Origin: Streptomyces radicis
Lineage (GTDB): Bacteria > Actinomycetota > Actinomycetes > Streptomycetales > Streptomycetaceae
NCBI RefSeq assembly: GCF_003626575.1
Contig: NZ_RBDY01000004.1
Location: 62,001 to 126,000 of the forward strand
Reading direction: 5' to 3'
Length of the DNA stretch: 64,000 bases
The position numbers were made by a program, and so were the translations under genes. Positions 53,465 through 60,764 of this stretch are shown here, one piece after another; the stretch's first letter is position 1; the number at the start of each line of letters is the position of its first letter. The notes beneath the pieces were generated by a model that saw only the letters and a program-made list of their open reading frames with translations, had not been told where the DNA came from and searched no databases.

Positions 53465-53509
53465 TTTGGAGCCCCTATCGCTACACATGGAACGACAGGA
53501 GTGATCGAC

Positions 53510-54085
53510 ATGGGTGTCTCGCTGTCCAAGGGCGGCAACGTCTCGTTGAGCAAGGAGGCGCCGGGCCTGACCGCCGTGCTCGTCGGCCTTGGCTGGGATG
53601 TGCGGACGACGACCGGCGCGGACTACGACCTGGACGCCAGCGCGTTGATGCTCACCGGCACCGGCAAGGTGGCCTCGGACCAGCACTTCGTGTTCTACAA
53701 CAACCTGACGAGCCCGGACGGCTCGGTGAAGCACACCGGCGACAACCTCACCGGGGAGGGCGAGGGCGACGACGAGAGCATCCTGGTCGACCTGGTCGCC
53801 GTCCCGCCGGAGATCACCGGCGTCGTCTTCCCCGTCTCCATCCATGACGCGAACGCGCGGGGCCAGAGCTTCGGCCAGGTGCAGAACGCGTTCATCCGGG
53901 TCGTCAACCAGGCGGACGGCCGCGAGCTCGCCCGCTACGACCTGAGCGAGGACGCCTCGACCGAGACGGCCATGATCTTCGGCGAGCTGTACCGGCATGG
54001 CGCCGAGTGGAAGTTCCGCGCGGTCGGGCAGGGCTATGCCTCGGGCCTCGCGGGGATCGCCGCGGACTACGGCGTCGGCGTCTGA
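53510..54085 (+). CDS. TerD-family protein
   Basis: A 191-residue TerD/TerZ-like calcium-binding beta-sandwich protein ([57 protein letters not shown]). The Ca sites DLDAS and GDDE are intact. ATG 53510 has AGGAGTG upstream. Such proteins respond to tellurite and envelope stress and, in streptomycetes, take part in differentiation. Confidence 0.93.
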   Translation: MGVSLSKGGNVSLSKEAPGLTAVLVGLGWDVRTTTGADYDLDASALMLTGTGKVASDQHFVFYNNLTSPDGSVKHTGDNLTGEGEGDDESILVDLVAVPPEITGVVFPVSIHDANARGQSFGQVQNAFIRVVNQADGRELARYDLSEDASTETAMIFGELYRHGAEWKFRAVGQGYASGLAGIAADYGVGV

Positions 54086-54097
54086 CGCGCCACGGCT

Positions 54098-54131
54098 CCC
54101 CCTCCCGGGGGCCATGGGCCGAGGGAGGGGG
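54098..54131. terminator. Bidirectional terminator
   Basis: CCCCCTCCC (54098-54106) with GGGAGGGGG (54123-54131), between convergent genes. Confidence 0.65.
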
Positions 54132-54389
54132 TCAGTCCTCCTCGGGGTCCAGCTCGAAGGTGAAATATATGCTCAACACGTGGGGCTCGTCCTCGTCATG
54201 ATCGAAACCCCATGACACATCGACAAGAAACACGTCGTGCGCCGCGATCCACTCGTGGGCCTTTCTGAAGGCGTCGGCGGCGGTCACGGCCGGGAACAGC
54301 TTCCTCGCCATCGGATGCACCTGGGTCTCGGCGTCCGAATCGTCGAACCCCTCCGGAACATCCAGGCGCAGGCCGGGATCGAGCTTCAT
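54132..54389 (-). CDS. Small acidic hypothetical protein (85 aa)
   Basis: An 85-residue soluble protein (MKLDPGLRLDVPEGFDDSDA ... YFTFELDPEED). GGGAAGGG precedes ATG 54389. Not recognised; alone between a terminator and a 280-bp gap that holds only an 18-bp tandem repeat. Confidence 0.6.
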   Translation of the reverse strand: MKLDPGLRLDVPEGFDDSDAETQVHPMARKLFPAVTAADAFRKAHEWIAAHDVFLVDVSWGFDHDEDEPHVLSIYFTFELDPEED

Positions 54390-54594
54390 GGACGACACCC
54401 TTCCCCCTCGGTCGAGCGGTGCGCGTCGCAGAGGCGTGTCCTCTCCGTCCTCATCAGCACCACTACCCCCTATGACCGCCGCACCCGGCGAAAAGGTTGC
54501 CTCGTCGATCACACGGAGCATCCACGTAACGTCGCACGGCACATCACACCGAACACCGCCGCCCGCGCCGCCCCACGCGGCGCGGGCCGCGCGC

Positions 54595-54683
54595 GTCACG
54601 AGGCCGCGCACCGTCAGGAGGCCGCGCACCGTCACGAGGCCGCGCGCCGTCACGAGGCCGCCGCGCCCCGTCAGGAGGCCGAG
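54595..54683. repeat. 18-bp tandem repeat
   Basis: About five units of GTCACGAGGCCGCGCACC (one of 21 bp) cover the gap before the MarR gene and its last codons. Confidence 0.75.
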
Positions 54684-55201
54684 CCGGACCCCCCGGCGCG
54701 GCGCTTGCGCGGGGCGGCGGAGCGGGGTGGCTGGGCGCGCATGTGGTCGCGGACGCGGGTCATGACGTCGCCGAGCCGCCGCAGGTCGCCGTCCGACAGG
54801 GGCTCGAACAGCAGCCGTTGGACGACCTGGATGTGCCCCGGCAGAACGCCGTTGACCAGGGCGACGCCCTTCTCGGTGATCGTCACCAGGGTGGCGCGTT
54901 CGTCGTCGGGGCTCGGCCCGCGCGTGATGAGCCCGGCCTTCTCGAGCAGCCCGGCCTGATAGGTCAGGCCGCTGCGGCTGTAGACGACGCCGTCGGCCAG
55001 GGCGGTCATGGTCAGCCGCCCCTCGGCGGCGGCGAGGCGCGTCAGCACCTGGAACTGCACGGAGCTCAGGCCGCCTTCGGCGCGCAGCTGCTGCTCGATG
55101 TGGTGCTGGAGCAGGCTCACGGCTTCCATCAGCGCGAAGTAGGCCCCCAGCCGCTGGGGATCGGGCGCATGGGCGCCAACGTCGATGAGGGGGCCGGTCA
55201 T
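54671..55201 (-). CDS. MarR-family regulator
   Basis: A 176-residue winged-helix regulator (SSVQFQVLTRLAAAEGRLTM, LADGVVYSRSGLTYQAGLLE, ITRGPSPDDERATLVTITEK). Its ATG is 147 bp from that of the divergent quinone reductase gene, with two operator-like palindromes between, so it likely controls both. The C-terminal tail is basic and built partly from the tandem repeat. Confidence 0.9.
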   Translation of the reverse strand: MTGPLIDVGAHAPDPQRLGAYFALMEAVSLLQHHIEQQLRAEGGLSSVQFQVLTRLAAAEGRLTMTALADGVVYSRSGLTYQAGLLEKAGLITRGPSPDDERATLVTITEKGVALVNGVLPGHIQVVQRLLFEPLSDGDLRRLGDVMTRVRDHMRAQPPRSAAPRKRRAGGSGSAS

Positions 55202-55240
55202 TGCTCCCAGAATACCCGCATCTGGCGGGACCTCGCCCGG

Positions 55241-55270
55241 TTGCGTTTCGAATTCGAAGCACCTTACGAT
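55241..55270 (+). promoter_or_regulatory. Promoter of the quinone reductase gene
   Basis: TTGCGT (55241-55246), 18-bp spacer, TACGAT (55265-55270). The first operator-like palindrome lies in the spacer. Confidence 0.5.
55245..55260. promoter_or_regulatory. MarR operator-like palindrome 1
   Basis: GTTTCGAATTCGAAGC, a 16-bp inverted repeat with one mismatched pair; partner of 55281-55296. Confidence 0.6.
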
Positions 55271-55280
55271 GGCCGCAGAT

Positions 55281-55296
55281 GCTTCGACTTCGAAGC
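55281..55296. promoter_or_regulatory. MarR operator-like palindrome 2
   Basis: GCTTCGACTTCGAAGC, the same half-site GCTTCGA, 36 bp (centre to centre) from the first. Confidence 0.6.
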
Positions 55297-55347
55297 GTCT
55301 GCGGCGCGGCCGACGCGCGTGAGGACGGGGAGAGAAAGGCAGGGAGC

Positions 55348-56280
55348 ATGAAGGCAGTGCGTTACCACGCCTATGGCGACAGCGATGTCCTGGTCCACGA
55401 GGAGGCGGACCGGCCGGAGGCGGGCGACGGGCAGGTCGTGGTGCGGGTGTCCGGCACGTCGCTCAACCTCCTCGACGTCGCCATCCGCGCGGGCATCCTG
55501 CGGGACATGGTGCCGGTGACGTTCCCGCACATCCCGGGCTGCGACCTGTCCGGGGTCGTCACCGAGGTGGGCACCGGCGTGCACGGCTGGCGCGCGGGCG
55601 ACGCGGTCGTGGCGTTCCTCCCGGCGGAGGCGCAGGGCGCGGCGGCCGAGTATGTCGCCGCGCCCGCCGACGCGCTGGCCGCCGCGCCCCGCACGGTCGA
55701 GCTGGCCGACGCCGCCGCGCTGCCCCTGGCGGGGCTGACGGCGTGGCAGGCGCTGTTCGAGTACGCCGGGGTGAAGGCGGGGCAGAGCGTCCTGATCAAC
55801 GGCGCGGGCGGCGGGGTCGGCGGGTACGCCGTTCAACTGGCGCGGCGCGCCGGTGCGTCCGTGACCGCGACCGCCAGCGCGCGCAGCGTCGAACGCGTCC
55901 GCTCCTACGGCGCGGACCGGATCGTCGACCACACCGCAACGCCCCTCGCCCGGGCGGTGGCCGGGCAACGGTTCGACGTGGTGCTGCACCTCGTCCGCAA
56001 CAGCCCTGAGGAGACCGCGCGGCTGGCCGAACTCGTCGCCGAGGGCGGGGCGTTCGTCAGCACCACGACGCCGGGGCCCGAGAACGCGGGGCGCGGGGTG
56101 CGCGTCGAGCAGGTCATGGTGCGTGGCGATGCCGCTCAACTCGCCGAGCTGGTCGCGCTCGTGGACGCGGGCGAGCTGCGCATCGGCGTGGCCGAGCGGC
56201 GGCCCTTGGCCGATCTCGCCGTCGTGCACGATGCGGCTGTTGCGGGGCGGTTGGCCGGTAAGACGGTTCTGATTCCTTGA
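55348..56280 (+). CDS. Zinc-independent quinone oxidoreductase (MDR family)
   Basis: A 310-residue medium-chain reductase related to NADPH:quinone reductase/crotonyl-type enzymes. Motifs: VVRVSGTSLNLLDVAIRAG, FPHIPGCDLSGVVTEVG, the Rossmann loop GAGGGVGGYAVQLA; the Cys zinc ligands of alcohol dehydrogenases are absent. It reduces quinones or enones, likely in oxidative or electrophile stress sensed by the divergent MarR. ATG 55348 follows AGGGAG. Confidence 0.9.
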   Translation: MKAVRYHAYGDSDVLVHEEADRPEAGDGQVVVRVSGTSLNLLDVAIRAGILRDMVPVTFPHIPGCDLSGVVTEVGTGVHGWRAGDAVVAFLPAEAQGAAAEYVAAPADALAAAPRTVELADAAALPLAGLTAWQALFEYAGVKAGQSVLINGAGGGVGGYAVQLARRAGASVTATASARSVERVRSYGADRIVDHTATPLARAVAGQRFDVVLHLVRNSPEETARLAELVAEGGAFVSTTTPGPENAGRGVRVEQVMVRGDAAQLAELVALVDAGELRIGVAERRPLADLAVVHDAAVAGRLAGKTVLIP

Positions 56281-56322
56281 GGTGGCGGCGCTGTCGGCCT
56301 GGAGTGGGGTCGGGTCGGGGTG

Positions 56323-56718
56323 GGCGGCTACGACGCCTGGCCTACGTGGCCCGCCGCATCCCGGGTGCGCCGTTTCGTACGAATGCACGTAAGAGGCACC
56401 TACGGGAGGGAGGGTGGTGGGTGGCGGTTGTCCCGGTCACCGGTCTGCTTGTTCTTGGGCGGGGACCGTTCGCCGAACGGGCGCAGCCGCGACCGTAGTT
56501 GGCGGCCGTTCTCCCGGTGGTCGGTTGCGGTGGCGCGCACCCTTCGGGCCTGCCCTGGCCGCCCGAAGCGTTTTCATTCCTCGCGCCCGTTGAGCTTACG
56601 TAGCGCGCCGGTGCTTATCCGCCGCTTATGCCGGGGCGGGTGCTCTTTCACAACGGCGCACACTTTGTGTTGAACAGAACGTGCCGCGTTTCAGAAGACC
56701 ACCCGACCCCGCGTAAGC
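56323..56718. repeat. Long inverted-repeat element, copy C (single arm plus centre)
   Basis: About 395 bp nearly identical to the left arm and centre of copy A (same GACGCCTGGCCTACGTGG outer subtype), ending in CGCGTAAG. The right arm is missing. From 56719 to 57038 I see only an interrupted inverted repeat (56879-56906). Confidence 0.85.
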
Positions 56719-56878
56719 CGCCCCACGCGCGCCACCCGTTGAGCGCCCGCCCTCCCCCGGGTCGGAGCCGCCGAGGGGGGCGGGCAGCATGGTCCCTCCG
56801 GGGAGGTCGGCCGCAGGCGCCCCGGCCGGGGAAACGGGCGGCGTTCCGGGCGAACTCCCTTGAGGGGTGAGCGAGATG

Positions 56879-56906
56879 ACGCGTAGGGTCACGTTAGCCT
56901 ACGCGC
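56879..56906. repeat. Inverted repeat ACGCGTAGG / CCTACGCGT
   Basis: A 9-bp perfect inverted repeat with a 10-bp spacer. The fused form CCTACGCGTAGG occurs at 58721-58732 next to the CBS gene. Confidence 0.6.
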
Positions 56907-57038
56907 GTAGCGTTTGATAAGTCCATGACAATCTCAGGCGGCAAACCCGCCCTGCTCCGTGCCCCGCAGCGGGCCGAGCGCCCCTTCGGAACGCGGCGGT
57001 GAGGACACCACCGCCGGTCCATCCTCTCGTCCTGAGTG

Positions 57039-57074
57039 CGTCCCCCTGCCGCGCACGCCCGTGGCAGGGGGACG
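57039..57074 (-). terminator. Terminator after the DUF1996 gene
   Basis: A 12-bp perfect stem (57039-57050 with 57063-57074) with a 12-nt loop, just past the stop codon. Confidence 0.75.
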
Positions 57075-57085
57075 GTCGGGGGCGG

Positions 57086-58129
57086 TCAGGGGAGTTCGTA
57101 GTCCTCGTCCAGCGCGGCGCCCTCCCCCGGGTGGAACTGGTCGTAGCCTCGGGCGTCGCACTGGAGCCCGCCGTTGATGCAGTGCTCCACCATGGCCGCG
57201 AGGGTCGGCTCGTCCCAGGCGTTGAAGAAGTCATAGTGGAACGAGTAGCCCTCGCCACTGGCCAGATGGACCCCCGACATGTCGCCGTCGACGGGGAAGG
57301 CCATCTTGAACTCGACCATCGGCACCGCCACCGGGTGGCTCCCGGGGCAGACGTCGGCCCCGTTCTCCACGACCGGGTAGGACATGTGCGCCTGGTGGTC
57401 CGGTGAGTCGAGGTATCGGCCGTCCCAGCAACTCGGGGCCTGGAAACGGATGTTGAGCTGGCTGCCCTCGGCGCAGTGGGCCGGGATGTCGCCGTTGTCG
57501 TAGGAGTCGCCGCACTCCCAGCCCTGGACCGTGGCGTCGAGGAACTCCGCCTCGGACTGGAGCGGGCTCCCGACCACGTACCGCAGGCCCGTCGGGAAGG
57601 GGCGCACGGTGGTCTGGTCCCTGATGCCGGACTTGTAGTAGATGACCTGGTGGCCGATGGGGCGGACCTCCTGGTCGCCGTCGAACATGGTCGGCATCCA
57701 GTACGCGCTCAGGTCGCCCGGCACCTTGCACGTGGTGCCGCCGGCGGCGAGGGAGTCGCCGTCGGAGTGCGCGTCGGTCGTGGTGTTGCCCATGAAGGTG
57801 TGGTCGTGCGAGGCGCCGGGCGCGCCGGGGTAGACGATCGGGTCGTCGGGAGCGGTGTGGCTCACCAGGCAGTTCGCCTGGAACTCCCGGTGTTCGGCGA
57901 ACGGTGGGTTCTCCTGCGGCTCGATGCCCTCGACCGGCTCGTCCACCGGGATCCACTCGCCCGGGGGCGGCGCCGCCATGGCGGCGCGGTGCGCGGCGTG
58001 CGGGTCGGGCGCGGCGCCCTCGCCACCGGGCGGCGAGGCGGCGGCGCCCATGGCGGTGACACCGGCCGCCACCAGCGCCACGACCGTGGTGATGAGCGAT
58101 CCGGATAACAAGGCTGATCTCCGAAGCAT
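57086..58129 (-). CDS. Secreted DUF1996 protein
   Basis: A 347-residue exported protein (signal peptide to about residue 31). DUF1996 blocks: FQANCLVSHTAPDDPIVYPG, SHDHTFMGNTTTDA, SAYWMPTM, SCWDGRYLDSPDHQAHMSY. Six or more cysteines suggest disulfides. The domain is best known from fungi and actinobacteria and is of unknown function, perhaps polysaccharide-related. GGGAG precedes ATG 58129. A perfect 18-bp CebR-like palindrome 38 bp upstream implies sugar-responsive control. Confidence 0.9.
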   Translation of the reverse strand: MLRRSALLSGSLITTVVALVAAGVTAMGAAASPPGGEGAAPDPHAAHRAAMAAPPPGEWIPVDEPVEGIEPQENPPFAEHREFQANCLVSHTAPDDPIVYPGAPGASHDHTFMGNTTTDAHSDGDSLAAGGTTCKVPGDLSAYWMPTMFDGDQEVRPIGHQVIYYKSGIRDQTTVRPFPTGLRYVVGSPLQSEAEFLDATVQGWECGDSYDNGDIPAHCAEGSQLNIRFQAPSCWDGRYLDSPDHQAHMSYPVVENGADVCPGSHPVAVPMVEFKMAFPVDGDMSGVHLASGEGYSFHYDFFNAWDEPTLAAMVEHCINGGLQCDARGYDQFHPGEGAALDEDYELP

Positions 58130-58166
58130 GCGGATCTCCCTCTCGCAGTGGGGGGTCTGAGGAGAG

Positions 58167-58184
58167 TGGGAGAGCGCTCTCCCA
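58167..58184. promoter_or_regulatory. LacI/CebR-type operator before the DUF1996 gene
   Basis: TGGGAGAGCGCTCTCCCA, a perfect 18-bp palindrome, the longest of the AGCGCT family in the window. Confidence 0.7.
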
Positions 58185-58240
58185 TGGGCGCAGTGTTGCC
58201 GCGGCATTGAGAGCGCGTCAAGAAGCGTTCACTGTTCCGG

Positions 58241-58370
58241 AACTGATTCGGAAACCGCTCTCCCGGCGCGAATCCGGTAATCGCTCTCCGTACGCGATTC
58301 CGGAGAGCGCTCTCCGTGTGTCGGTTCCGGAAAGCGCTCTCCGGGAGCTTTCCCGGAAAGCGCTCTCCCA
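58241..58370. repeat. 26-bp-periodic operator-like array
   Basis: Five units whose core hexamers start at 58254 (ACCGCT), 58280 (ATCGCT), 58306, 58333 and 58359 (AGCGCT), i.e. 26, 26, 27, 26 bp apart. Each unit has TTCCGG upstream and TCTCC downstream. It occupies the place where the 5' half of a LacI gene would be. Confidence 0.75.
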
Positions 58371-58398
58371 GCGTGACCTGCCCACGGACGGTATCGAC

Positions 58399-58653
58399 GT
58401 GCCCGCGGTCCTGAGCGGCAACGCCGGTGGCATGCGCGATGCGGTGCGCCACCTGGCCCGGCCGGGCCACCGCAGGATCGCCTACCTCGGCGACCTCCGC
58501 TCGGCGCCGATGCGGCAGCGGTACGAGGGGTTCGTCGCCGGGCTCGCGGAGCACGGGCTCGTGCCCGAGCCCGAGGTGGCGCGGCCCGACCCGGCGGCCG
58601 GGGCCGAGGGCCGCCTGATCCCGCGCGGCTCGGCGGAGATCAGGCCTGCCTGA
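58399..58653 (+). pseudogene. LacI-family regulator remnant
   Basis: GIDVPAVLSGNAGGMRDAVR and HRRIAYLGDLRSAPMRQRYE match the middle of LacI ligand domains, and the end reads RLIPRGSAEIRPA, the usual LacI C-terminus. The HTH, the first ligand subdomain and a segment before the C-terminus are missing. Confidence 0.75.
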
Positions 58654-58737
58654 GCGGGCCCGGCAGAACGTTCCGGGGCCCGGGAGGGGCGGCCCTCAGC
58701 GGCAGATCGCCCGGCAGGGGCCTACGCGTAGGGCTGC

Positions 58738-59157
58738 CTACGTGTTGGGGGCGGCGGCGCTGATGTCGCTCAGGGCCGAGCCGGGGTCGCGCTCCACGGC
58801 CAGGTCGCCGAGGGAGATGATGCCGACGGGGCGCTCGTTCTCCACGACGGGGAGCCGCCGCACGGCCCGCCCGCGCACCAGCGACAGCGCCTGTCGCACG
58901 TCGTCGTCGGGCGTGACGGTGAGCAGTTCCTCGCTGCACGCCTCGCTCACCGGCCGGTCGGTGACGGCACCGCCCTCCGCGAGGATCCGCACGACCAGGT
59001 CGCGGTCGGTGACCAGGCCCCGCAGCGCGCCGTCCTCGACGACGAGCACGGAGCCGATGTCCTCGGTGCGCATCCGCTGCGCGACGTCGATCACCGACGC
59101 GTGCGGCGTCACCACCACCGGGTCGGCCGTCATGATGTCCCGAACCTGCTGTGCCAT
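58738..59157 (-). CDS. CBS-domain pair protein
   Basis: A 139-residue protein of two CBS domains (VRDIMTADPVVVTPHASVID, LRGLVTDRDLVVRILAEGG, VRRLPVVENERPVGIISLGD). Such stand-alone proteins bind adenine nucleotides and act as energy sensors; partner unknown. ATG 59157 has GAGGAGAGG upstream. A 12-bp palindrome CCTACGCGTAGG lies just after the gene. Confidence 0.9.
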   Translation of the reverse strand: MAQQVRDIMTADPVVVTPHASVIDVAQRMRTEDIGSVLVVEDGALRGLVTDRDLVVRILAEGGAVTDRPVSEACSEELLTVTPDDDVRQALSLVRGRAVRRLPVVENERPVGIISLGDLAVERDPGSALSDISAAAPNT

Positions 59158-59294
59158 GGGCCTCTCCTCACGAGGGAACGCGGCGACCCGACCGGCCACC
59201 GGAGACGCATACCTCGGCGCCCCGGGTTCCCCACGAACGCGCAAGGCAACCGCCCGCGGCGCCTCACGGCGTGCGACGTCGGCGTTTGCGGGGC

Positions 59295-59720
59295 GGCGGC
59301 CACGGGCGGGACGTCCTCCCGTTCGCCGTCCGCCGAGTGTCTGCTTTCGTGGTGGGTGCGGGTTGCCGATGCCCCCCGGATGCTCTTGTGAAGCAGGGCA
59401 CGGATGGTGTTGAACAAAGTGTGCGCCATTTCAGAAGAGACCCCGCCCCCCTGTAAGCGGCAGATAAGCACCGGCCCGCCACATGAGCTCAACGTGCGCG
59501 CGGATGACGACGAGAGCGGCGGCCAGGGCAGGCCCGAAGGGTGCGCGCCACCGCAACCGACCCCCGGGAAGACGGCCGCCAAGTACGATCGCGGCCGCGC
59601 CCGTTCGGCGAACGGCCCCAGACACCCACAGGCCGACCGGTGACCGCGACGACCGCCACCCACCACGAACCCGACCAACCGGCCGACGGCGAACGGGAGG
59701 ACGTCCAGCCCGTAGCCGCC
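59295..59720. repeat. Long inverted-repeat element, copy D (internally deleted)
   Basis: The left arm keeps only its outer 70 bp (CGGGCGGGACGTCCTCCCGTT to GTGGTGGGTGCGGGTT) and then jumps to the centre (GTGTGCGCCATTTCAGAAGAG); the right arm is about complete and ends CCCGTAGCCGCC. Confidence 0.8.
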
Positions 59721-59756
59721 CACCTCGATCGCACGGCGCCACACCTCGCCCCCGGG

Positions 59757-59799
59757 GCACCCGGTGCACCCGGTGCACCCGGTGCACCCGGTGCACCCC
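59757..59799. repeat. 9-bp tandem repeat (GCACCCGGT, 4.7 units)
   Basis: Four perfect copies plus a partial one directly before the acetyltransferase remnant. Confidence 0.8.
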
Positions 59800-60015
59800 G
59801 CGCGGCGCGGGGACTTCGCGCGTTTCTCCGAGCCCATCGTGATCGAGGACAAGGTCTGGATCGGCAGCAACGCGGTCGTGCTGCCCGGCGTCCGCATCGG
59901 ATACGGGTCGGTCATCGGCGCGGGGAGCGTCGTCAGCCGCGACATCCCCCCGATGACCGTCGCGGTCGGGGCGCCGTGCCGCGTGCTCCGCGCCGTCACG
60001 GACGACGACCTCACG
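59800..60015 (+). pseudogene. Left-handed beta-helix acetyltransferase, C-terminal remnant
   Basis: The frame holds hexapeptide repeats (IVIEDKVWIGSNAVVLPGVR, IGYGSVIGAGSVVSRD) and the ending VAVGAPCRVLRAV of maltose/galactoside-type O-acetyltransferases. Its N-terminal half is replaced by the 9-bp repeat and element D. Confidence 0.7.
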
Positions 60016-60053
60016 ACGCGAACCGCCGCGCCACCGAGGCTCTGGCCAGGCGC

Positions 60054-60524
60054 TCAGTCCTCGATGCCCCAGGGCATCGCGAGGCCGAACTGCCACACGT
60101 ACACCGAGAGCAGCACGGCGCAGATGACGCCGCCCGCCACGGTCAGGGCGATGTTGCGGCGGCGGACCGCGGGGTCGAGGGCGCGCTGCGCGGCCTGGGC
60201 GACCTTTCGTTTGGTCCACCGCAGCACCAGCTGGGCCCAGACGAACTCGGTCGCCCAGATGGCCATCCCCGCGAAGATCACCAGCCAGCCGGGCCCGGGC
60301 AGCGGCAGCATGATCACGCCGATCACGACGACCACGAGGCCGACCACGAACACGCCGACCTGCCAGCCCAGGTGCAGAGCGCGGGAGCTCTTCACGAACC
60401 TGGGCGCCCGGGAGCCGAACGGCTTCCCCTCGTCGCCCGTCACGGGCGCGGTCACGGGCGCGGTCACGGAGGGTGGCGCTGGCGCGGCGGCGGCGTCCGG
60501 CTGCTGCGTGTCTATGTGGCCCAT
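60054..60524 (-). CDS. PGPGW (TIGR02611-type) membrane protein
   Basis: A 156-residue protein with PLPGPGWLVIFAGMAIWATE between two close transmembrane spans and a third span near the C-terminus. Conserved in actinobacteria; function unknown. N-terminal 45 residues are a Pro/Ala-rich cytoplasmic tail with a TAPVTAPVT repeat. Confidence 0.88.
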   Translation of the reverse strand: MGHIDTQQPDAAAAPAPPSVTAPVTAPVTGDEGKPFGSRAPRFVKSSRALHLGWQVGVFVVGLVVVVIGVIMLPLPGPGWLVIFAGMAIWATEFVWAQLVLRWTKRKVAQAAQRALDPAVRRRNIALTVAGGVICAVLLSVYVWQFGLAMPWGIED

Positions 60525-60764
60525 CGAGACAGGTCAACCCCTTTGGTAACGGCCGGCGCCCAGGCGAGGATGTCACTCGGTGACAGCCGTGGCAAGGGCT
60601 CGCTTTCCTGCCCTAAGTGACGCACGGACGCGTCGGTAGGTTTCGGGGATGGCCGACCTTCTCGCGTCGCGTGCGGGGCGAGGGCGGCCGATGTTTCGGC
60701 GGAAGGAACGGCGGAAACCCGGGTGAAACGGATAAAGCAAGGCACCGGGCGTTTCGGAGGCACC

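Noticed and set aside
58241..58370. Regularly spaced repeats suggested a small CRISPR array.
   Set aside because: The repeats are palindromic operator-like sequences with a 26-bp period and semi-conserved spacers of about 12 bp; there are no cas genes.
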